DNA of 12,767 nt from NCBI GenBank assembly GCA_964408425.1, contig CAYOZI010000022.1:1-12767 (forward strand), in the 5' to 3' direction. The position numbers and the translations under genes are program-made. Below the pieces are notes generated by a model. That model had not been told where the DNA came from. It ran no database searches and worked only from the letters and a program-made list of their open reading frames with translations. Within the stretch, counting starts at the first letter, position 1; every line of letters starts with the position of its first letter. The DNA is from UBA10210 sp964408425. GTDB taxonomy: Archaea; Micrarchaeota; Micrarchaeia; Norongarragalinales; Norongarragalinaceae. Below, piece after piece: positions 7,074 through 12,767 of the stretch.

Positions 7074-7127
7074 AATTGGCGCGCTAATGGAAAGCGGTTT
7101 TGACCTCGAATTCCGGAGATTGGTTTT

Positions 7128-9713
7128 TTGGAACTGCGTTTTCTCGGCGCTTGCAGGGAAGTGGGTAAAAGCTGCGTTGCAGTGGAAACCGACAAATTGA
7201 GGGTGGCGTTAGACTGCGGGATGAAAGTCCACGACCACAACGAGCCGCCGGCGTTGGAGCACTTGGATTTCGACGCTTGCATTCTCACGCATTCGCATTT
7301 AGACCATTCGGGAAGCCTTCCTATTTTGTACAAGCACCGTTACATCCCCACCTTCTGCACTTTCCCGACCGTTCCCATAACCACGCTTTTGCTTGAAGAC
7401 TCGGAAAAAATCGCGCAGTTGAAGGGACACCAGCTGCCTTACAAGCACTCGGACGTCGCGAAACTGCACAAGAAATTCACTCCCCTTCCATACAACGCGC
7501 CCTACGAGTTTTTCGACTCTTCCAAATTCGAGCTTTACGACGCGGGGCATATTCCCGGCAGCGCGGGCGTGCTGTTCGAGTCGAAGACGAACGGAAAGAA
7601 AAAAAGGATTTTTTACACTGGCGACTTCAATTACGCCGACACGAAGCTTTTGGGGAAAGCAAAATTGCCTAAGGAAAAGATCGACGCGCTCGTGATAGAA
7701 AGCACTTACGCCTTCCGGGAGCATACGGAAAGAAAAGAACTGGAGAAAAAATTCGTTGAAAGCGTAACCGCGTGCATTGAAGACGATTGCACGGCGCTTA
7801 TTCCGGCCTTCGCCGTGGGGAGGACGCAGGAACTGCTTTTGGTGTTGCATTCGCTTTTGAAAGGCAAGAACAAGGTTTTCCTCGACGGGATGGGGAAAAA
7901 GATTTCGGAAATCCTGCACGACTACCCTTCGTACGTTGCGAACTACGATTTTCTCGAGGAATCGCTTTCCAAAACGTTTTTCGTGGAGAATTCCGCCGCC
8001 CGGAGGAGGGTTTGCGAAAAGCCGGGAGTTGTCATAACGACGGCCGGAATGTGCTTGCATCCTGACACGTTCGTTCAGCAAGCTGACGGGGTTTGCCGGA
8101 AGATTAAGGACGTGGATTCCGACGTTTATTCTCTGACCGGCCGTAACGTGGTTCCGCAAGGTGTTTCGCGCCGGGTTGCCAATCCTTCGCCTGGAGAACT
8201 ATTGGAAGTCCGAACTAGCACTTCTTCAATTACCTGCACTTCCAATCACGAGTTTATGGTGCTGGACGGTTTTGAGGTCGGGTGGAAGCATGCGAGCGAC
8301 TTGAAGGTTGGGGATTACGTTGCTGCTGTCAAGCGCCTTTCATTCAAAGGCACAGACCAGAATATCAGCTGGATTTTGCCGCGTTTGTCAAGCATAACAA
8401 AAAAAGCCACGATTCCACGCAAGGTAAACCCCGCGTTCAGCCAGTTTCTCGGTTATTTCATAGGCGACGGGCATGTGAAACAGGATAAGATCGTTTGCGT
8501 TACCGACAAGGACGTTGAAAACCTGAAGTTTTACGGTAGTTTGGTAAAGAGGGTTTTCGGAGTGGCTGGCGTGATAACAACGGGCGATAGGAACCGGTTG
8601 TTGGTATACTCTTCCTTGGTCGCGAAGTTTTTGAAGAGCTTGGAAGGCGAGAAGTCTCCCAATAGAAAGATTCCGGAGTTTATTCAAAAATCAAGCGGTG
8701 AAAGCGTTGCGGCCTTCCTTCGGGGGTTGTTTGATGCGGAAGGAACCGTTAGCCTGTCTTCAAACCGGTCTGTTTCGCTTTCCTCTTCCAGCCCGCACCT
8801 TGCAAGTGTAGTCCAATTACTGCTGCTGAGGTTTGGAATTCGAGCTGAAAAAAGGCCTGTTTTCAAGCGCGCGGGCAAAAAGACTTACCGTTGGTACAAC
8901 ATCCGGATAAACAAACCCGACGAATTGCTTGTTTTCAAAGAAAAAATAGGGTTCGGCAGCAAAGCCAAGGAAGGCAAATTAAAAATCCTCTTGAAGACCG
9001 TTGGCGGCGGCTACAGTCACGCCGACATTTTCCCGTTGAAACGCAAGGATGTTTACGTTTTGATTAAAAACGCCCTAGGCACCCGCCGGATTCCCCAAGT
9101 TTTCGGACTCAAGTTCGAGTTGTATTCTTCAAATGAAAAACGGTGTACCAAAAACCTGTTGAAGGGCATAGCCGCGGAACTGTCCAAGCTTGAAAATCCG
9201 AAAGCCCTGAAACTCGCAGGAAAAATGACGCGTTTGCTGGATTCGGAATTGGTTTTCAATAAAATCCTTGGTAAAACCGCGGTTAAAAGCAATACCGACA
9301 AAGTGTTCGATCTCACCGTGCCCGCTACGTCCAATTACGTAGCCGAAGGTTTGATAGTTCACAATTGCGACGGGGGCCCGGTTTTGAGTTACCTGCGGGT
9401 TCTTGAAAAAACCGGCAAGGGAAAGGTTTTCCTGACCGGTTTCCAAGTGCCCGGTACGAACGGCAGGGCTTTGGCGGAAGGGAGGGATTTGTTCATCGAC
9501 GGAAGAAAGCAGAGAATAACGCTTCCCGTGGAGTCTTTCGACTTCAGCGCGCACAGCGGGGCGAAGGAATTGAGGGATGCAATAAAAAAATTGAATCCGG
9601 AGAAAATCTATTGCGTCCACGGGGACGATTGCGAGGGGTTTGCGAAGGATTTGAGGGAGAACGAGGGTTTCGACGCCGTAGCTCCAGCGATCGGGCAGGA
9701 GTTTACCGTTTGA
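7128..9713 (+). CDS. Beta-CASP metallo-beta-lactamase-fold ribonuclease (aCPSF2-like) with in-frame intein
   Basis: An 861-residue precursor that should splice to a 423-residue nuclease. The host motifs are complete: HSHLDH (55-60), His141 (GHIPGS), Asp166 (YTGD), Glu191 of beta-CASP motif A (ESTYA), then after the intein His809 (FSAHSG, motif B) and His831 (CVHGDD, motif C). The spliced length and lack of N-terminal KH domains fit the short archaeal CPSF2-like group; archaeal RNase J is the alternative. The family cleaves or trims RNA with two zinc ions, in 3'-end formation or turnover. Translation starts at TTG 7128-7130: an in-frame stop lies at 7101-7103, GGAG sits 9 nt upstream, and MELRFLGACREVG aligns with the usual family N-terminus. 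The intein occupies residues 309-746. Metal ligands lie on both sides of it, so the unspliced precursor should be inactive. Confidence 0.92.
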   Translation: MELRFLGACREVGKSCVAVETDKLRVALDCGMKVHDHNEPPALEHLDFDACILTHSHLDHSGSLPILYKHRYIPTFCTFPTVPITTLLLEDSEKIAQLKGHQLPYKHSDVAKLHKKFTPLPYNAPYEFFDSSKFELYDAGHIPGSAGVLFESKTNGKKKRIFYTGDFNYADTKLLGKAKLPKEKIDALVIESTYAFREHTERKELEKKFVESVTACIEDDCTALIPAFAVGRTQELLLVLHSLLKGKNKVFLDGMGKKISEILHDYPSYVANYDFLEESLSKTFFVENSAARRRVCEKPGVVITTAGMCLHPDTFVQQADGVCRKIKDVDSDVYSLTGRNVVPQGVSRRVANPSPGELLEVRTSTSSITCTSNHEFMVLDGFEVGWKHASDLKVGDYVAAVKRLSFKGTDQNISWILPRLSSITKKATIPRKVNPAFSQFLGYFIGDGHVKQDKIVCVTDKDVENLKFYGSLVKRVFGVAGVITTGDRNRLLVYSSLVAKFLKSLEGEKSPNRKIPEFIQKSSGESVAAFLRGLFDAEGTVSLSSNRSVSLSSSSPHLASVVQLLLLRFGIRAEKRPVFKRAGKKTYRWYNIRINKPDELLVFKEKIGFGSKAKEGKLKILLKTVGGGYSHADIFPLKRKDVYVLIKNALGTRRIPQVFGLKFELYSSNEKRCTKNLLKGIAAELSKLENPKALKLAGKMTRLLDSELVFNKILGKTAVKSNTDKVFDLTVPATSNYVAEGLIVHNCDGGPVLSYLRVLEKTGKGKVFLTGFQVPGTNGRALAEGRDLFIDGRKQRITLPVESFDFSAHSGAKELRDAIKKLNPEKIYCVHGDDCEGFAKDLRENEGFDAVAPAIGQEFTV
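8052..9365 (+). mobile_element. Intein with two-motif LAGLIDADG homing endonuclease
   Basis: A 438-residue class 1 intein inside the nuclease gene. Block A starts with Cys1 (CLHPDTFVQQADG); block B has TSNH (Thr63, His66); the C-terminal blocks are VFDLTVP (418-424) and NYVAEGLIVHN (428-438) with penultimate His437 and terminal Asn438. The first C-extein residue is Cys747 of the precursor. Between the splicing halves is a DOD-type endonuclease: FLGYFIGDG (132-140, Asp139) and FLRGLFDAEG (222-231, Glu230), with a block D-like RKIPEF between them. All key splicing residues are present and the frame is open throughout, so both splicing and homing may be active. The second motif ends in Glu rather than Asp, a common variant. 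The intein uses mostly CGN for Arg (20 of 25) while the exteins prefer AGR (13 of 18). Confidence 0.95.
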
Positions 9714-9735
9714 TTTTTACTTCTTGAAAAAACCC

Positions 9736-9742
9736 TTTAAAG
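9736..9742 (+). promoter_or_regulatory. TATA-like promoter of the glycosyltransferase gene
   Basis: CCCTTTAAAGCC on the plus strand, 23 bp after the nuclease stop codon. Starting about 25 nt downstream (near 9764) gives a leader of about 14 nt before ATG 9778. It lies inside the extension that a TTG start at 9724 would add, which argues for the shorter protein. The T-rich stretch at 9714-9723 just before may help end the nuclease message. Confidence 0.45.
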
Positions 9743-9777
9743 CCTTGAAACGAGTTTTATTAGTGGGCTGGTCGAAA

Positions 9778-10941
9778 ATGCGAGTTCTCATGCTAAACCC
9801 GTTTTACTACCCTTACGCCGGGGGGACTGAAAAACACTTGCTGGAAGTATGCACCCGCCTGGCGAAAAAGCACGACGTTACGGTTTTGACGGCAATGCTC
9901 CAGCACACCGCTCGCCGCGAGGATTTCGAAGGGGTGCATATAGTCCGAATGCCGGCTGCGGTGTTGTATTCCCTGCCCCATCCTTTGCCTCCTCCGGTTC
10001 CTTTGCTGTTGTTCCCGTGGCCGGATTTGGCTGCAGAAGCGAAAAAGGCTGACGTGATTCACATTCACAACCGGTTCGTTTACGGGCTGACGGACGTTTT
10101 CATCGCGAAAAAGATTTTCAAAAAGCCTTTGGCGCTTACTCTTCACAACGCGCGCCCCCAAGGCATAGATATTCCCACTGACTTGGCTGGCGGTTTTTAC
10201 GACGATGCGGTGGGGAGGAAGATAATGTACAACTGCGATTTGATTGCTGGCGTGAGCAAAAACACGCTTGACATTACCGTTCCTCCGGAATTCAAGGGAA
10301 GGAAAACCGTGATTTACAACGGCGTTGAACCGCATTTGTTCGAGCCCGGAAAGAACGACGCGGAAGCGGAAGCGTTGAAAAAGGATTTGGGGCTGGAGGG
10401 CAAGAAAATAGTCTTGACAGTATCCCGCCTTGTGGAACAGAAAGGGCTGGACTTCCTGTTTGATGCTATTCCGGAAATCCTTGCTGAAGAAAAGGAAGCG
10501 CACTTCATCCTTTTGGGAAGGGGCCCGCGCTTGGAGCACTTGAAAAAGAAAGCCGAGCAAATGCATTTTTCCGATAAAATCTCGTTTTTGACGGAACGGT
10601 TTTCCGAAAAAAACCTCGCCGCGCTGTACGCTGCAGCCGATTGCTTTTCACTCCCGTCGTTATGGGAGCCTTTCGGAATAGTTTTCGTCGAGGCTTTGTC
10701 AAGCGGAAAGCCGGTCGTGGGGACGGACGTGGGCGGGATTCCGGAAATAGTGGAGAACGGGAAAACCGGCTTTTTGGTTCCGACGCGCAACTCGCGCGCC
10801 ATTGCGGAAAAAATAATCTTCCTCCTGCAAAACCCTTCGGAAGCCGGGAAAATGGGCGTGGAAGGAAGGAAAACGGTTTTAAAGAAATTCACTTGGGACG
10901 AAACGGCGAAAGGATATGAAAAACTCTATTCCAAAATCTGA
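9778..10941 (+). CDS. GT-B glycosyltransferase, family 4 type
   Basis: A cytoplasmic or membrane-associated enzyme that transfers a sugar from a nucleotide-sugar donor with retention of configuration. The 387 residues form two Rossmann-like halves. The acceptor half starts MRVLMLNPFYYPYAGGTEKH, with the glycine loop near residues 14-16. The donor half holds VIYNGVEP (178-185), SRLVEQKG (216-223) with Arg217 and Lys222 for the donor phosphates, and the EX7E motif EPFGIVFVE (297-305). GGIPEIVENGKTGFLVP (319-335) is also typical. The frame opens further upstream at TTG 9724, but the family N-terminus and a TATA-like element inside that extension favour ATG 9778. There is no transmembrane segment. 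The acceptor is unknown: a lipid-linked glycan for protein N-glycosylation or a membrane glycolipid are both plausible. A T-run (10943-10949) follows the stop, at a convergent junction of 13 bp. Confidence 0.88.
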   Translation: MRVLMLNPFYYPYAGGTEKHLLEVCTRLAKKHDVTVLTAMLQHTARREDFEGVHIVRMPAAVLYSLPHPLPPPVPLLLFPWPDLAAEAKKADVIHIHNRFVYGLTDVFIAKKIFKKPLALTLHNARPQGIDIPTDLAGGFYDDAVGRKIMYNCDLIAGVSKNTLDITVPPEFKGRKTVIYNGVEPHLFEPGKNDAEAEALKKDLGLEGKKIVLTVSRLVEQKGLDFLFDAIPEILAEEKEAHFILLGRGPRLEHLKKKAEQMHFSDKISFLTERFSEKNLAALYAAADCFSLPSLWEPFGIVFVEALSSGKPVVGTDVGGIPEIVENGKTGFLVPTRNSRAIAEKIIFLLQNPSEAGKMGVEGRKTVLKKFTWDETAKGYEKLYSKI

Positions 10942-10954
10942 ATTTTTTTCCCTC

Positions 10955-11350
10955 TTACCGGTAGTACAAAACCAGCGTTCCGTAGTAATCCCCGCTCTCC
11001 GTATCCGGAGGAACGGCCAGGAAAACGTCTATGTCGGCCTCCTCCCCGTACCCTAGGGGAAAGGAATTGTTTGAAACCGAAACCCATTTTGCGATTTGCC
11101 CTTCAGCCGCGAAATAAATGTTGCGCGGATGCGGGAAAGTGTTGTTGACGAGAATGGTTTTCTTTCCCGAGCTTCCCGGAGGGATGGAGCCGAATTCAAG
11201 CTTGTCCGTGACGTTGAACCCCGCAACCCCCTTTTCCACCTTCACGTGAATGGGAAAAACGGTTTTCTGCTTGTCGAGGTCAAGCCCTGCAAAGAAAAGC
11301 ACTGCCGCAACGGCAATCAAAATGGCGGTTGCCAAGAATTTTTTTTCCAT
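10955..11350 (-). CDS. Small membrane-anchored protein with Ig-like ectodomain
   Basis: A 131-residue protein of unrecognised family. It starts MEKKFLATAILIAVAAVLFF, giving one hydrophobic segment (about 5-22), then an outside beta-sandwich of about 100 residues. The pattern LEFGSIPPGSSGKKTILVNN, then VSNNSFPLGYGEEADIDVFL and a final PPDTESGDYYGTLVLYY, is that of Ig-like modules that end in a G-x-Y-x-G-x-L strand (ASH or NEW3-like, by eye only). It has sequons NVT, NNT and NNS. It follows the larger anchored protein by 34 bp, probably in one transcript. The region before ATG 11348-11350 has no strong ribosome-binding site, so translation may be coupled. A scaffold or chaperone-like part of a surface complex is a guess. 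Confidence 0.65.
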   Translation of the reverse strand: MEKKFLATAILIAVAAVLFFAGLDLDKQKTVFPIHVKVEKGVAGFNVTDKLEFGSIPPGSSGKKTILVNNTFPHPRNIYFAAEGQIAKWVSVSNNSFPLGYGEEADIDVFLAVPPDTESGDYYGTLVLYYR

Positions 11351-11369
11351 GCGCAGACCACGTGCAAAC

Positions 11370-11400
11370 GGTTCGCGGTTCGCTTCAACTTACGCGAACC
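11370..11400. repeat. Inverted plus tandem repeat between the two anchored-protein genes
   Basis: GGTTCGC occurs twice in tandem (11370-11376 and 11377-11383), and its complement GCGAACC lies at 11394-11400. The longest pairing is 8 bp, GGTTCGCG (11370-11377) with CGCGAACC (11393-11400). The second tandem copy gives an alternative 7 bp stem with a 10 nt loop. The stop codon of the upstream gene (11385-11387) falls inside the loop. It could be a processing or translation-coupling element, or chance. Confidence 0.4.
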
Positions 11401-12644
11401 CTGATTCGGTTCCTGAAAAACCACGCCGCCAAAGCCAAAGCGAGTATTACCGCGGCGAGAAGAACGTACTCCATCTTCACTTCGAAACCCGGCACTTGCT
11501 CGACCACGCTCACCGTTCCCTCCGCACTCGCGGTTTTGCCTTCGAAAAACACGGTTGCGTTCAGCTTGTAGTCGCCCAACTCGCTTTCGCCGGTTTCCCA
11601 AAACGCCTGCAAAACTTCTTTGGAGTAAGGCCGCAAATCCACGAGGCTGGTCTTGCTCTCGCCGACCTTGTTTCCAAGCTTGTTGTAAATGCCTACAACC
11701 GCGTAAACGTCCTTGATCTTGTTCCCCCACTTGCTTTGCACTTCGATGAGAATCTTCGCAATGCTGTTTTTCAAAACGGCTTTCGCCGTTATCCCCACGA
11801 TGCTTATTTCCAACCCGCCGATTTGAAAGTTCTTTTCCACCGTGGTTATCTTGTCCGCATAAACAAGCCTGAACGAAGCTTTGTACGCTCCGAGCTCCTG
11901 CCCGTCCGTATCCCAAGACGCGGGTATTTCCACGTTTTCCGTGAGCTTCACTTCCTTGGGCGGAAGTTCTATCGTGGTTATCCTTACCCCGTCCGGGCTG
12001 AAAATGTCTATCGAAACCCTAGCGTCGGAAACCGCTTCGCTCCCGTCGTTCGTTATTATCGCCTTAAACCTCGCCTTTTCACCCAAAGGCGCCCCTTCGG
12101 CATTCGCGTCCAGCGTCAAAAACTTTCCAGGGTACGGCACTTTAAACCACAATTGCCCTTCCACCGCCGCGATTCCCCCGCTAATCACGCCCCCTTCCGG
12201 AAGCTCTAAAGGAAGCTGTATGAAGCCGATCCTGTTGTCCACTATGCCCGGGCTATACCCGCTTCTGGAAGGAAGCTTGATGGAAAGAGTAACGGGCTTT
12301 TCACCCTGCGCTTTGACGAGAGTGCCAGCCTGTTCAAGAGTAAGATCGCCGTCGTTAACCATCTTCAACAGGTTTGCCTGCACGTCACCGCAACTCTCCC
12401 CCGCAAAAACGATCGAGTCGTTTCCCGTAACGCGCATGTTCTTCCACAAGGGCCCGCAGAAATAAATTCCCACCCTAGACTGCTCCACATCCCTGTTTAC
12501 TATGGCATATCCGATGGAATACTCCCTGGCTTCCTCGAACGGGTAAACCAAGCGTGAAGGCCTTACGCCTATAGCCGAAACCATTGAAGAAAAAGTGACC
12601 GCTAACAGCACTGCGGCAAAAACCTGTTTCGAACGAAATTCCAT
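11385..12644 (-). CDS. Secreted, C-terminally anchored multi-domain surface protein
   Basis: A 419-residue type I membrane protein of unrecognised family. It has a signal peptide (about 1-24, cleavage likely after MVSA), a long ectodomain and a C-terminal membrane helix (about 393-410) followed by the basic tail RNRIRVRVS. The ectodomain begins IGVRPSRLVYPFEEAREYSI, resembling the first strands of an Ig-like fold, and holds two cysteines (YFCG, ESCG) near residues 60-85. Two later repeats around 190-275 and 280-385 look like CARDB-type beta-sandwiches (ITNDGSEAVSDARVSIDIFS and SKWGNKIKDVYAVVGIYN) that alternate polar and hydrophobic residues. ATG 12642-12644 has a TATA-like element about 24 nt upstream and no good ribosome-binding site, as in leaderless genes. 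It leads the short gene at 10955. A role in the envelope or in holding another surface protein is likely, but no enzyme motif is seen. Confidence 0.75.
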   Translation of the reverse strand: MEFRSKQVFAAVLLAVTFSSMVSAIGVRPSRLVYPFEEAREYSIGYAIVNRDVEQSRVGIYFCGPLWKNMRVTGNDSIVFAGESCGDVQANLLKMVNDGDLTLEQAGTLVKAQGEKPVTLSIKLPSRSGYSPGIVDNRIGFIQLPLELPEGGVISGGIAAVEGQLWFKVPYPGKFLTLDANAEGAPLGEKARFKAIITNDGSEAVSDARVSIDIFSPDGVRITTIELPPKEVKLTENVEIPASWDTDGQELGAYKASFRLVYADKITTVEKNFQIGGLEISIVGITAKAVLKNSIAKILIEVQSKWGNKIKDVYAVVGIYNKLGNKVGESKTSLVDLRPYSKEVLQAFWETGESELGDYKLNATVFFEGKTASAEGTVSVVEQVPGFEVKMEYVLLAAVILALALAAWFFRNRIRVRVS

Positions 12645-12663
12645 GAACTGCCTACTCGCTGCG

Positions 12664-12673
12664 TTTTAAAAAA
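12664..12673 (-). promoter_or_regulatory. TATA-like promoter of the anchored-protein gene pair
   Basis: CCTTTTTTAAAACGC on the minus strand, centred about 24 nt before the A of ATG 12644. This spacing predicts a leaderless message, which agrees with the lack of a clear ribosome-binding site in the 16 bases before the start. Confidence 0.5.
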
Positions 12674-12690
12674 GGTTTGGCGCGCGGTTT

Positions 12691-12767
12691 TCAAGATTGC
12701 GTGGCGGTGAACACCACTTCGGATGATTTTCCGCCGGAGCTTTCTCCCGACGGGACAGTAATCTCAA
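12691..12767 (-). CDS. C-terminal fragment of a probable secreted beta-sandwich protein (runs off right edge)
   Basis: The last 24 full codons of a minus-strand frame that ends at TGA (12691-12693). The fragment reads EITVPSGESSGGKSSEVVF and then TATQS. This resembles the closing strands of Ig-like extracellular modules (VPSG...VVFTAT). It sits 46 bp upstream of the anchored surface protein gene and is read the same way, so it may belong to the same surface cluster. The fragment is too short to prove it is coding; the call rests on the open frame, the composition and the context. Confidence 0.5.
   Translation of the reverse strand, partial: EITVPSGESSGGKSSEVVFTATQS

Noticed and set aside
7087..7127. 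ATG at 7087 as the nuclease start
   Set aside because: It is out of frame with the nuclease and its frame stops soon; an in-frame stop at 7101 also blocks any longer form.
7299..8159. Minus-strand frame of 286 codons opposite the nuclease N-extein
   Set aside because: It crosses the extein-intein border and is rich in Arg/Val/Phe, as expected for a shadow of a coding strand.
8052..9365. Group I or II intron carrying a LAGLIDADG gene instead of an intein
   Set aside because: The frame is continuous with both exteins, and protein-splicing residues Cys1, TxxH, His437, Asn438 and Cys+1 are all present.
9724..9777. Upstream TTG start for the glycosyltransferase
   Set aside because: The extra 18 residues do not match the family N-terminus, and a TATA-like element lies within them; ATG 9778 fits better.
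1..12767. CRISPR array, tRNA, rRNA or insertion sequence
   Set aside because: No regularly spaced repeats, cloverleaf-like segments, rRNA-like conserved stretches, transposase motifs or terminal inverted repeats were seen on reading both strands.

Overview
The window looks archaeal. Short TATA-like elements (TTTAAAG, TTTTTAAT, TTTTTTAAAA) precede several genes, two of them about 24-27 nt before the start codon as in leaderless transcripts. The gene content agrees: a two-subunit 2-oxoacid:ferredoxin oxidoreductase, an ADP-forming acyl-CoA synthetase with separate alpha and beta genes, a beta-CASP nuclease of the archaeal CPSF2 type carrying an intein, and several secreted sequon-containing surface proteins. 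The compact layout would suit a small-genome fermentative archaeon such as a DPANN member, but the lineage is inferred. Nothing here is a ribosomal marker.

Layout. Positions 1-347 (minus) hold the start of a lipoprotein gene that runs off the left edge. A strong hairpin terminator (390-415) separates it from a small membrane-anchored protein with 11 N-glycosylation sequons (425-1045, minus). Positions 1179-7009 hold five minus-strand genes that read right to left as one likely operon: acyl-CoA synthetase beta subunit (ATP-grasp), D-2-hydroxyacid dehydrogenase, acyl-CoA synthetase alpha subunit, 2-oxoacid:ferredoxin oxidoreductase alpha (fused gamma-alpha) and beta. A divergent promoter region (7010-7127) leads to plus-strand genes: the beta-CASP nuclease interrupted by a 438-residue LAGLIDADG intein (7128-9713), then a family-4-type glycosyltransferase (9778-10941). 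Convergent with these are three minus-strand secreted or anchored proteins (10955-11350, 11385-12644, and a C-terminal fragment at 12691-12767).

How the genes work together. The operon encodes a short energy pathway: 2-hydroxyacid <-> 2-oxoacid (NAD-linked dehydrogenase), 2-oxoacid + CoA -> acyl-CoA + CO2 + reduced ferredoxin, then acyl-CoA + ADP + Pi -> acid + ATP. It could run as lactate oxidation, as amino-acid-derived oxoacid fermentation, or with the dehydrogenase as an electron sink; the sequence does not fix the substrate. The glycosyltransferase may supply glycans for the surface proteins around it, but that link rests on proximity alone.

The most notable item is the intein. It lies between the GM and GGP of a conserved beta-CASP motif, so the metal-site histidines before it and the two histidine motifs after it can meet only after protein splicing. 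All key splicing residues and both LAGLIDADG motifs are present. No RNA genes, CRISPR arrays or insertion sequences were seen, and no gene-free stretch exceeds 300 bases.
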